Shown piece by piece: positions 6,942-13,960 of a stretch of 21,082 nt of DNA (the stretch's first letter is position 1; each line of letters opens with the position of its first letter). This stretch comes from an uncultured Eubacteriales bacterium (GTDB lineage Bacteria > Bacillota > Clostridia > Oscillospirales > Acutalibacteraceae), in the NCBI GenBank assembly GCA_948823415.1, contig CAQKRU010000014.1, positions 1 through 21,082 on the forward strand. The letters are read 5' to 3'. Below the pieces are notes generated by a model that worked only from the letters and a program-made list of their open reading frames with translations, was not told the DNA's origin and did no database searches. Made by a program: the position numbers and the translations under genes.

Positions 6942-7702
6942 TTAAACCCGTTCCCAGCCACCACCGATTTTAAAAATATTGTCTTCGTTAGCGCGGATAC
7001 AAAATAGGGTGGACATTCTTTTAAAGTGCTAAGTCAAGGTTGCCAAGTATAGACAATTAAAAGTAATGGGCGCCCTGCTTTTTTGACTTCTTCATTAAAA
7101 GCAATTAAGCTCCTCATAAAATTTTCTGTGAAACCTTTTACAAATTCGGATCCATAAAATCCGGGGAATTGCACTGCCCTCACAGTTTCTCCTGACGCAG
7201 TGTTTCGAAATATAGAAACACTATTAAAATCTATAGAATCAGCAAGTAAATAGCACAAAACCTCACATTAATGGAATTTTAAACATTTCTTTTCCTCCTC
7301 GGTGAGTGTTCTGCCTGCAAAATGATATTTAGAGCATTCGACCGTAACTGGTGCCTCAGGATGGGCTTCGTTATAGTCCATTACCTTATTAAGTGCCCCA
7401 TAGTTAATGCCTGTTATCCACCGACCTCCTTCCTTAAATTCACCATAAAGCGATAAATTAATTTCCCCATTACGTGCACGTTCAGGCCATATATCCTCAA
7501 CTATCGCCCTATCTCCTTCACTTTCATGGTATATACCAGTAACCACATTCTCATCTGCGTTAAGATATGTTTCATCTGGGTACCTTATAGGAAAAGGTTC
7601 CCCAAAGGGAAGTGACGCTGAACACATAGAGACGTCTTGCAAAAAGGGAACAACCAATACCAACATTATGACCAACCATTTGCGTAAACGTTTATTTTTC
7701 AA
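6942..7702 (-). pseudogene. Broken gene for an exported protein of unknown family
   Basis: The first 144 codons (7702-7268) start at TTG, 8 bases after AAGGAG (7711-7716). They encode a clear signal peptide (MKNKRLRKWLVIMLVLVVPF, cleavage near SMCSA) and a polar domain ending TLTEEEKKCLKFH. A single TAA (7268-7270) follows. The same frame then stays open to 7034 with a coding-like stretch, CEVLCYLLADSIDFNSVSIF. A third segment in another frame (about 7010-6942) reads FKIGGGWERV then stop. The simplest view is one gene broken by an in-frame stop and at least one frameshift. The 144-residue product may still be made. The join TLTEEEKK...DSIDFNSVSIF faintly recalls a segment before the HExxH site in some secreted metalloprotease-like domains, but no HExxH is present, so I assign no function. 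Confidence 0.55.
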
Positions 7703-7732
7703 AAAAATCTCTCCTTATAAAATATTGAATTA

Positions 7733-7761
7733 AGTGTACAACGATAAAGACAGAAAGTCAA
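7733..7761 (-). promoter_or_regulatory. Probable sigma-A promoter of the broken exported-protein gene
   Basis: On the minus strand TTGACT (7756-7761), a 17-base spacer and TACACT (7733-7738), about 30 bases before the TTG start at 7702. The intact promoter and ribosome binding site suggest the gene decayed recently or its 144-codon part is still used. Confidence 0.6.
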
Positions 7762-7780
7762 CCATTTATAACTAAAAAAT

Positions 7781-7980
7781 TTAAGGTAAAACTGTTTGCC
7801 AATATAAGCTTGAGCCGTATTTTATCAGATCCTTTGCTTTGCCTAATGAACTAAAGTTGTCAACTTCAATCTTCAAGCCGGCATTATAGTTTCAACCTTG
7901 AAATTTCTAATAGCCTCTGGTAAAATATAATTGTACCGGTGTTGATAAATAAATTCAATTATTTGTCCATACAATTTATT
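7781..7980 (-). pseudogene. Coding relic of unknown family with a frameshift
   Basis: No intact frame remains, but two frames join into a protein-like reading. One frame gives NKLYGQIIEFIYQHRYNYIL then PEAIRNFKVETIMPA (7980 to about 7878). A shift of one base gives AGLKIEVDNFSSLGKAKDLI then KYGSSLYWQTVLP and a stop at 7781-7783. The conserved-looking composition and the stop directly after the second part suggest the 3' end of a decayed gene. No start or ribosome binding site is visible, and the upstream part has been replaced by the start of the next plus-strand gene. I do not recognise the family. An alternative is chance openness in AT-rich DNA, but the residue mix argues against that. Confidence 0.45.
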
Positions 7981-8011
7981 AATCTTGTGTATTGAAGGAG
8001 TCACTCAATAA

Positions 8012-8869
8012 ATGAAAATTAAAAAAATTTTTACTGTAGTTTTAATGCTTTTATTGTCTATACCTTGTGTTAAAAGTAGCGTCAACGCTTGTAATTGTCA
8101 AACGCTAACGGCAGAAATATTTGATATGTGCCAAAAATATGACGTTGGATTTTGTTATAAAAACCCTAGCACTGGTGATATTCTGAGCTATAATCCCAAA
8201 AAAGAATACGACCCGGCAAGCACCAATAAGACTTGCCTTGCTATTTGCGTGTTTGATATGCTTAAAAACGGCAAGATAAATCTTAGCGATACCGTGGAGT
8301 ACAAAAGTTATCATAAATACGGCGGAACCGGGATAATTCAATACGAAACGTTCGGCAAAAAGTACACGATAGAGCAGCTTTTATATCTATTAATTACGCA
8401 CAGCGACAACGTGGCATATCGAATGCTTATGATGGAAGTCGTCACAGAGCCATATTTGAAAGAAGTTTTAGCTCCTTTTGGAATTATAATCAAAACAGAG
8501 CGACTTTGCTTCCAGGACTTTAGCCCTGAGGACTTGGTTTTGCATTTGGAGGTCCTTTATCGATATATGTCCGACGGCACTGCACTTGCAGAAATGATTA
8601 AATCTTTTTACTCAAGTGGAATTTACAATGACAAAATTCCTGCGGGTGTGCCTAATTTGACTGTTTTTCATAAACCAGGCTGGATCCCAAGCAAGTTAAT
8701 TTGCGCTGACGAGGCTATAATTTTTGACAAAAATAGCCAACCTTACTTTTTGGCTATCATGTCGCAGGGAATCCCTCAAGAAAAGCAAGCTGAATTTTTT
8801 CAGGCTTTAACGGCAAAGATTAACGAATATCACAACTGCCTTAGCCAAAAACATGAAGGCTCAAATTAG
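8012..8869 (+). CDS. Exported serine hydrolase with class A beta-lactamase fold
   Basis: A 285-residue protein with a signal peptide (residues 1-26, hydrophobic core TVVLMLLLSI). SxxK is Ser70-Thr-Asn-Lys73 (PASTNK), and SDN is at 131-133 within LLITHSDNVAYRML. The third motif, normally KTG or KSG, is KPG (221-223, VFHKPGW). This order is typical of beta-lactamase-fold acyl-serine enzymes. The ExxLN motif carrying the deacylating Glu166 of true class A enzymes is not seen (the region reads QDFSPEDLVLH). It may therefore be a wall peptidase or esterase-like member rather than a resistance enzyme. Gly/Pro-rich context around the KPG looks normal for the family. AAGGAG lies 11 bases before the ATG. 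It is monocistronic, with no clear promoter hexamers found. Confidence 0.8.
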   Translation: MKIKKIFTVVLMLLLSIPCVKSSVNACNCQTLTAEIFDMCQKYDVGFCYKNPSTGDILSYNPKKEYDPASTNKTCLAICVFDMLKNGKINLSDTVEYKSYHKYGGTGIIQYETFGKKYTIEQLLYLLITHSDNVAYRMLMMEVVTEPYLKEVLAPFGIIIKTERLCFQDFSPEDLVLHLEVLYRYMSDGTALAEMIKSFYSSGIYNDKIPAGVPNLTVFHKPGWIPSKLICADEAIIFDKNSQPYFLAIMSQGIPQEKQAEFFQALTAKINEYHNCLSQKHEGSN

Positions 8870-8969
8870 CGCATACACTATTGTGACTGCTTGTTTAGGG
8901 TTGCGCTGAGTGAGCATGAAAGCTGCTATTAGCATTATTATTTGGAGATTTTTGAAAGGAGCACTTAGG

Positions 8970-9200
8970 GTGAAAACGCTGAACGATTTAAAGCCGGGCC
9001 AGTTGGGAATTGTAGAAAAAATCGTCTGCGATAAGGGCTTGCGGCGGCGGATTGTGGACATGGGTATCACGCCTGGGGCTTTGGTTATTATGAAGCGGAT
9101 TGCCCCTTTTGGTGACCCTATTGAGATTAACGTTCGCGGGTTTGACCTTAGCATTAGGAAGTCGGAAGCGCAAAATATTCAAATTAAAGAAAGGAAATGA
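8970..9200 (+). CDS. feoA: Ferrous iron transport protein A (FeoA)
   Basis: A 76-residue SH3-like protein that assists the FeoB iron channel in the cytosol. KTLNDLKPGQLGIVEKI at the start and RRRIVDMGITPGALVIMKR in the middle are typical FeoA segments. The open frame extends upstream to an ATG at 8910, but AAAGGAG (8955-8961) is 8 bases before the GTG at 8970, which also gives the standard family N-terminus, so I chose GTG. It is followed by feoB, whose ATG is 3 bases after this stop, in one operon. A Fur- or DtxR-type operator could not be recognised with confidence upstream. Confidence 0.93.
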   Translation: MKTLNDLKPGQLGIVEKIVCDKGLRRRIVDMGITPGALVIMKRIAPFGDPIEINVRGFDLSIRKSEAQNIQIKERK

Positions 9201-9203
9201 TCG

Positions 9204-11312
9204 ATGTCTGCATCAACGACGGCGTTGAATAAAAATACGAAAAATTTTAATAGAGGCTCAAAAACATTGAAGATTGCCTTGGTTGGGAACCCCAATTGCG
9301 GCAAAACCACGCTGTTTAACGAGCTCACCGGAAGTAACCAGCACGTTGGCAACTGGCCGGGCGTGACTGTTGAAAAAAAGGAAGGGAGTTTGCGATTTAG
9401 AGGCGCTAAGATTAATATTCTTGATTTGCCGGGGATTTATTCTTTATCGCCGTACTCTTCGGAAGAGATTGTTACGAGGGTTTCTTTGATCGAGGACAAC
9501 CCGGATCTGATTATTAACATTGTTGACGCGACTATTTTGGAGCGCAGTCTGTACCTGACGACGCAGCTTTTGGAGCTGCAAAAGCCGATGATTATTGCCT
9601 TTAACATGACGGATGTTGTTGAAAAAAAGGGCGATATCATTGATTACAATAAATTTCGCAGTGAGCTGAATGTGCCGATTGTGCCAATATCTGCAAACAA
9701 AAGGATAGGGGTTAACGAGCTCTTGGATTTGGCTATTCGGTACGCTGAGAATAAAGATGGAGCTAAAGCAGCGAAGAAAATATACGACGACAAAGTTGAA
9801 AATATTATTTCTAAAATAGAAAATGAATTGTCAAGAAGCTTTAATGCTGAAAATTTCGAAAATTTGCAAAATAAGATGAGCTTGCGTTGGCTTGCTGTCA
9901 AGCTTTTTGAGAATGACGAATTACTAATGCAAAAAATAAAGCTGCAAAAAACGCAGGCAGAAAATATAAATTTGTATAAAGGCACGGTGGACCTGACGCC
10001 GCACATGGACGAGCAAATGCTAATAGCCGACCAGCGCTACAAATACATATATAGCTTGTGCGCGGCCGCAATCAAGCGGAAACACGCGCCGGAGCACATA
10101 ACTTTAACCGACAAGATCGACAGGGTCATCACAAACAAGTTTTTGGCCGTGCCCATTTTTGCCGTCATGATGATTTTTATTTTTTACGTCACATTCGGGC
10201 CGGTAGGGTCTTCTTTGAGAGACCAATTTGAATTTTTGATTAAAGATGTGTTTGGCGGATTTGTGCTAAATTTATTGACCAGTCTTGGCGCGGCGGCGTG
10301 GTCCAAGAGCTTGATAATTGACGGGATAATTGAAGGCGTCGGGTCGGTGATCTCGTTTTTTCCGCAGGTCATGATATTGTTCACGTTGCTCTCCATCCTA
10401 GAAGACAGCGGATACATGGCACGGGCGGCTTTTATCATGGATAAACTTTTGCGCAAGGTCGGGCTTTCTGGCCGAGCCTTTGTGCCTTTGTTGATGGGCT
10501 TCGGATGCACTGTGCCAGCGATTTTGGGGACGCGAATTTTAGAAAAAGAAAACGACAAAAAGCTCACAATACTGATGATTCCGTTTATGTCCTGCAGCGC
10601 AAAAATGCCGGTTTACGCGATGTTCATCGCCGCGCTGTTTCGAGAACATCAGGTTTTAGCGATTTCTTCTATATATTTGTTGGGAATTTTGGTCGCGGTC
10701 TTCACGGCGATGGTTTTTAAAGGCCCGGTTTTAAAGGGCGAAACCGCTTCGTTCATCATGGAACTCCCGGCGTACCGGATGCCAACCTTAAAAAATTTGT
10801 GTTTGCATGTTGGCGCAAGGTTAAAGGACTTTATCGTTAAGGCTGGCACCATCTTGGTCGCGGCGACTATCGTGATCTGGTTTTTGCAGTCGTTCAATTT
10901 GAGCCTGCAGATGATCTCTGACAAGAGCGAAAGCATTCTGGCTTCGGTTGGAATGGCGATCGCGCCGGTGTTTTCATTGTGCGGGTTTGGCGACTGGCGG
11001 GCTGCGGTTTCGCTGCTTTCTGGCTTAATCGCAAAAGAATCCGTCGTTAGCACCATGGCTGTTCTTTACGGCACTGGCGGGCTAGCTGGCGTCTCGCAGG
11101 TAATTGCGGATCAGTTTTCAACCATTTCGGCCTACGCTTTCATGGTTTTTGTTCTGCTGTACACGCCGTGCGTCGCGGCTCTCTCGGCCATGTACAAGGA
11201 GCTAAAAAGCGTAAAATGGACTGTTCTCGCACTTAGCTATCAGTTGATTTTAGCCTGGACCGCTTCTATGCTGGTGTTTCAGGTTGGGTCTTCGATTTCT
11301 AAGTTTTTTTGA
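9204..11312 (+). CDS. feoB: Ferrous iron transport protein B (FeoB)
   Basis: A 702-residue GTP-gated Fe2+ permease. Its N-terminal G domain has G1 GNPNCGKTT (28-36), G2 around Thr55, G3 DLPG (74-77), G4 NMTD (134-137) and G5 SANK (163-166). A helical dissociation-inhibitor region spans about 190-260. The membrane part carries the two conserved gate motifs GFGCTVPAI (432-440) and MSCSAKMPVY (462-471), with many hydrophobic helices up to the C-terminus. AAAGGA lies 8 bases before the ATG. It overlaps the same transcript as feoA and the small Cys-rich gene. The residues before G1 (about 25) form a polar extension that many FeoBs lack. Confidence 0.97.
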   Translation: MSASTTALNKNTKNFNRGSKTLKIALVGNPNCGKTTLFNELTGSNQHVGNWPGVTVEKKEGSLRFRGAKINILDLPGIYSLSPYSSEEIVTRVSLIEDNPDLIINIVDATILERSLYLTTQLLELQKPMIIAFNMTDVVEKKGDIIDYNKFRSELNVPIVPISANKRIGVNELLDLAIRYAENKDGAKAAKKIYDDKVENIISKIENELSRSFNAENFENLQNKMSLRWLAVKLFENDELLMQKIKLQKTQAENINLYKGTVDLTPHMDEQMLIADQRYKYIYSLCAAAIKRKHAPEHITLTDKIDRVITNKFLAVPIFAVMMIFIFYVTFGPVGSSLRDQFEFLIKDVFGGFVLNLLTSLGAAAWSKSLIIDGIIEGVGSVISFFPQVMILFTLLSILEDSGYMARAAFIMDKLLRKVGLSGRAFVPLLMGFGCTVPAILGTRILEKENDKKLTILMIPFMSCSAKMPVYAMFIAALFREHQVLAISSIYLLGILVAVFTAMVFKGPVLKGETASFIMELPAYRMPTLKNLCLHVGARLKDFIVKAGTILVAATIVIWFLQSFNLSLQMISDKSESILASVGMAIAPVFSLCGFGDWRAAVSLLSGLIAKESVVSTMAVLYGTGGLAGVSQVIADQFSTISAYAFMVFVLLYTPCVAALSAMYKELKSVKWTVLALSYQLILAWTASMLVFQVGSSISKFF

Positions 11313-11337
11313 AGATTTCAAAAGGAGCCGATTTTTT

Positions 11338-11505
11338 ATGATTGACATTGTCATAGCTGTGGTCGCGATCGTGATAGTTATTTTGGCGATTGTGAAGCAG
11401 GTTAAATTATATAAAAGCCGTAAACTCACAAGCCTTTGCGCAGGAGATTGCGCCGCTTGCGAACGAAACTGCGATAATACGGCTAACAAAAAAAGAAAAA
11501 CTTAA
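11338..11505 (+). CDS. FeoB-associated Cys-rich small membrane protein
   Basis: A 55-residue protein with one membrane helix (about 2-20, rich in Ile and Val), a short basic stretch and four cysteines (34, 38, 41, 45; CAGDCAACERNC). This matches the small FeoB-associated Cys-rich membrane family found after feoB in Firmicutes. It may bind iron or sense redox state at FeoB; that role is not proven. An upstream in-frame ATG at 11284 lies inside feoB, but AAAGGAG (11321-11327) points to the ATG at 11338. It starts 25 bases after the feoB stop and is the last gene before the terminator. Confidence 0.85.
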   Translation: MIDIVIAVVAIVIVILAIVKQVKLYKSRKLTSLCAGDCAACERNCDNTANKKRKT

Positions 11506-11534
11506 GCCAGTGCCGCCAAAATGGGCATTGGCTT
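11504..11534. terminator. Two-way terminator between the feo operon and the pseudokinase gene
   Basis: An 11-base-pair stem (AAGCCAGTGCC with GGCATTGGCTT, one G-U) with a 9-base loop. It begins at the feo small-protein stop codon. Toward the minus strand it is followed by AAGTTTTTCTTTTTTT, a strong tail. Toward the plus strand the tail is weaker (TATGATTTT). It serves both converging units. Confidence 0.8.
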
Positions 11535-11553
11535 TATGATTTTAAACCACAGT

Positions 11554-13152
11554 CTACCTTTTGCCTTTGCTAACAAGAATCGTTACCTTGGCGCCAAATT
11601 CAAGCTTGTCGCCCTTCGCGCACCCCTTGTAGCCAATAACCTTGCCCTGTGCAACGCTGTTACTATAGCAAAATTCCGACGCCGGAGTGAAGCCTTCTTT
11701 AGTTAAAACAGCAGAAGCTTGCGACAATGTTAAGCTTTCAATTTGTGGCAAAGCTCGAAACTTAGGCCCTTTGCTGACTGTAAGCACAATGTTTGAGCCT
11801 TTTTTTACCGAGCTACCCGGTGCCGGGGTCTGTGAAATTACCTTGCCTTCCGAAATCTTGTCATCAAAAACCTTTTCTGCAAAAAAAATATTATAATCCG
11901 ACGTTTCGCTGTTCTGCACCAGCTTATCCGCGTCCATGCCGATAAAATCAGGTACTGTAATAATATTTTCTTGAGTATTTGCTGCCTCCGAAACTAGCGG
12001 ACTTTCTGTGTCCTGCTCGTTTTTTTTGTTTGCGTTATTATAAATAAAAAAGGCCACCAGCAAAGTGAGCGCCGTTAGCGCAACGCCGGCCGTGCTCAGG
12101 ATCCACGCAAGGTTTTTTCGTTTATCTGCCTTGCTATCTCTACTATTATCTTGACGTTCAGGCACGATCATTTCTTGTTCTTTCAGGTATTTTGCGGAAG
12201 TCTCTGTAAGTTCGTCTCGCAAAATTTCGAAAGTCTGAGTTCGGCTTTGGGCATTAACTCTCAGAGCGTGTGAAAGCGCCGAAACCACATGCGGCGGGAT
12301 GTTCTTCAAAAGTTTAACTGGAATCAGCAGCCGGTCGTCGATTTCTCGGGCCGAAGCATCCTTTGGCGCAAAGCCTACCAAGACAAAAAACAGCGACGCT
12401 GCTAACCCGTAAACGTCCGCCACTTGGGTAAGTTTGTACCCCTTAATATACTGCTCCGGCGCGGTATATCCCTTGTTAAAATCAAAGTCAAAAAATGTCC
12501 CAATCTGTCTCGCGTTTGGCGTAGAAAAATCAGAAATATACATCTTTCCGGCTCTGCTAATAATTAGCGCATCCGGACTAACCGCAAGATGCAGAATGCC
12601 GGCCTTGCTTAATCGGCTAAACGCAGAAATAAGCGGCATAAACAGCACCTTCGTAGTGTCCCATTCCAGAGGCTTTTTATTCCGTCTTACTAGCTCCGAC
12701 AAGGTGATCCCGTCCACCATTTCCGATATAACATACGCCGTGCCGTAATCCTCAAAAATGTCATAAACAGAGCAGACCGCATCAATGTCCCGAACCTTAG
12801 CCAGCGACCGAAAATATTGCAAAAATGAAGTCTTAAGCGCGTCATACCTCTTTCCGCAACTCTCCTTAGCTACAACGCTCAAGCCATCTGCGCCCCTATT
12901 GCAAATCTCTGCCGGGAAAAACTCCCGAATATGCACCTTGGACTTATTTTTCATATCGTAGCCTATATAGCAGACGGACTCCGCGTTCTCACGGACTTTA
13001 TTGCCCATCACATAATTATCCTGCAAAATCAAACTTCTCTCAAAAGCGCTACCCAGCTGAGCTTCGTCGCCAATATATCCGCAAAAAGGGCACCGTTTAA
13101 GCCCGCCCTTATCGCTCATACACTTCATGCATAAATTTTCAATTCTCTTCAT
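11554..13152 (-). CDS. Membrane PASTA pseudokinase with N-terminal zinc ribbon
   Basis: A 532-residue protein. Residues 8-24 hold CxxC-x9-CxxC (Cys 8, 11, 21, 24), a likely zinc ribbon. A Ser/Thr kinase-like domain spans about 46-315, a membrane helix 349-371, and two PASTA repeats 399-463 and 467-530. The fold is recognisable (KVHIREFFP, TAPEQY, VADVYGLAASLFFV), but the catalytic residues are altered. The Gly-rich loop is RENAES, the beta-3 Lys is Arg76, HRD reads HLA (188-190) so the catalytic Asp is Ala, the Mg-binding Asn is Ala195, and DFG is DFS (208-210). It should bind partners rather than phosphorylate. The PASTA repeats suggest sensing of peptidoglycan or muropeptides outside the cell. 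GGAGG is 5 bases before the ATG. It is the second gene of an operon, 16 bases after the SIS-like gene. Confidence 0.85.
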   Translation of the reverse strand: MKRIENLCMKCMSDKGGLKRCPFCGYIGDEAQLGSAFERSLILQDNYVMGNKVRENAESVCYIGYDMKNKSKVHIREFFPAEICNRGADGLSVVAKESCGKRYDALKTSFLQYFRSLAKVRDIDAVCSVYDIFEDYGTAYVISEMVDGITLSELVRRNKKPLEWDTTKVLFMPLISAFSRLSKAGILHLAVSPDALIISRAGKMYISDFSTPNARQIGTFFDFDFNKGYTAPEQYIKGYKLTQVADVYGLAASLFFVLVGFAPKDASAREIDDRLLIPVKLLKNIPPHVVSALSHALRVNAQSRTQTFEILRDELTETSAKYLKEQEMIVPERQDNSRDSKADKRKNLAWILSTAGVALTALTLLVAFFIYNNANKKNEQDTESPLVSEAANTQENIITVPDFIGMDADKLVQNSETSDYNIFFAEKVFDDKISEGKVISQTPAPGSSVKKGSNIVLTVSKGPKFRALPQIESLTLSQASAVLTKEGFTPASEFCYSNSVAQGKVIGYKGCAKGDKLEFGAKVTILVSKGKR

Positions 13153-13168
13153 TTTGGCCTCCGTGCGG

Positions 13169-13735
13169 TCAAATTTTGGCTAAAACCCCTAAATACACGC
13201 ATTTTAAAAGGACTTCAACAGACAGCAACCGGTTAATATTCTTTAAGTTCAAACCATACAAATTTACGCCGTGCCCAACATGATCGCTGCTTTTGTCCAA
13301 ATAAATATTTATAATCTTTAGATCTAGCCCTCGATTAAAAAGTTTGTCATCTACGTTGTCACTTAGATTTATCTTAATTACAACGTCGTTTTTTTCTAAT
13401 TTAGAAATATCTTCATTGTCAAAAATAAGCACATTTATCCCCAGCGCCTCAAAGGACTTTGCTATCTCAGCAAGCAAATTTCTTATATTATCCTCATTTT
13501 TCCCAGCTATAATAATCGTCACTTTTTTGGCATTATAAATCAAACTCGCCGCCAAATCGATATTATCGCCATTTTTTACGCTGGTCAGGTCATATAAATC
13601 CTGCAGAGAATATATTTTGTATGTGGGGGAATTTTCTTTTGCATTTTCATTTTCGTTTAAGGAAATTTCTTTTTCTGCCAAACTTGAACCGCAATTCACC
13701 GCGACTTTTTCACTCATCCTGCGCAAACTCCACAT
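13169..13735 (-). CDS. Unknown protein, possibly a degenerate SIS-type fold
   Basis: A 188-residue soluble protein; I do not recognise a named family. Residues 1-45 are polar and low complexity (Asn/Glu-rich). Residues about 58-185 alternate beta and alpha: DLAASLIYNAKKVTIIIAG, a helix, LGINVLIFDNEDI, NDVVIKINLSDN, and LKIINIYLDKSSD. This order resembles the sugar isomerase (SIS) fold, but the Gly/Ser-rich sugar-phosphate loop (usually SGSGET-like) is missing and reads NLSDNVDD. If so, it too has lost its enzyme site. The ATG is supported by AAGGAG 6 bases upstream. It is the promoter-proximal gene of an operon with the pseudokinase, suggesting a shared function. Confidence 0.45.
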   Translation of the reverse strand: MWSLRRMSEKVAVNCGSSLAEKEISLNENENAKENSPTYKIYSLQDLYDLTSVKNGDNIDLAASLIYNAKKVTIIIAGKNEDNIRNLLAEIAKSFEALGINVLIFDNEDISKLEKNDVVIKINLSDNVDDKLFNRGLDLKIINIYLDKSSDHVGHGVNLYGLNLKNINRLLSVEVLLKCVYLGVLAKI

Positions 13736-13775
13736 AAAAATCTCCTTATAACAAAAACTCCCCCTGCTAAGTTTG

Positions 13776-13805
13776 ATTATATATTAATTTTGGCCATAAT
13801 GTCAA
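13776..13805 (-). promoter_or_regulatory. Sigma-A promoter of the SIS-like/pseudokinase operon
   Basis: On the minus strand a consensus TTGACA (13800-13805), an 18-base spacer and a consensus TATAAT (13776-13781), 40 bases before the first ATG. Strong hexamers imply steady expression. Confidence 0.85.
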
Positions 13806-13886
13806 GCAACGCGGCCAGATCGCCTTTGTTGGGTGCAAACAAATCATACACTTTCACTTTGACTAGCCTCAGCATTTCACAAATTT

Positions 13887-13915
13887 TTGTAACACATCGT
13901 TTCAAATCACATAAT
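13887..13915 (+). promoter_or_regulatory. Promoter of the Cys-rich conserved gene
   Basis: TTGTAA (13887-13892), a 17-base spacer and CATAAT (13910-13915). The -10 region reads CATAATAT, which also fits the sigma-E -10 pattern CATANNNT, so sporulation control cannot be excluded. No good sigma-E -35 box was seen. Confidence 0.6.
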
Positions 13916-13960
13916 ATGTATTGAAAACATAGTTCATCATCTGAATGGAGGCTTTTTATT

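Noticed and set aside
8920..8950. Possible Fur or DtxR box before feoA (TATTAGCATTATTATTT)
   Set aside because: It resembles an AT-rich Fur-like string only loosely, without the inverted symmetry of a 7-1-7 box.
8910..8969. Upstream extension of feoA to an ATG at 8910
   Set aside because: AAAGGAG lies 8 bases before the GTG at 8970, and FeoA proteins begin at the KTLNDLKPG segment; the extra 20 residues match nothing.
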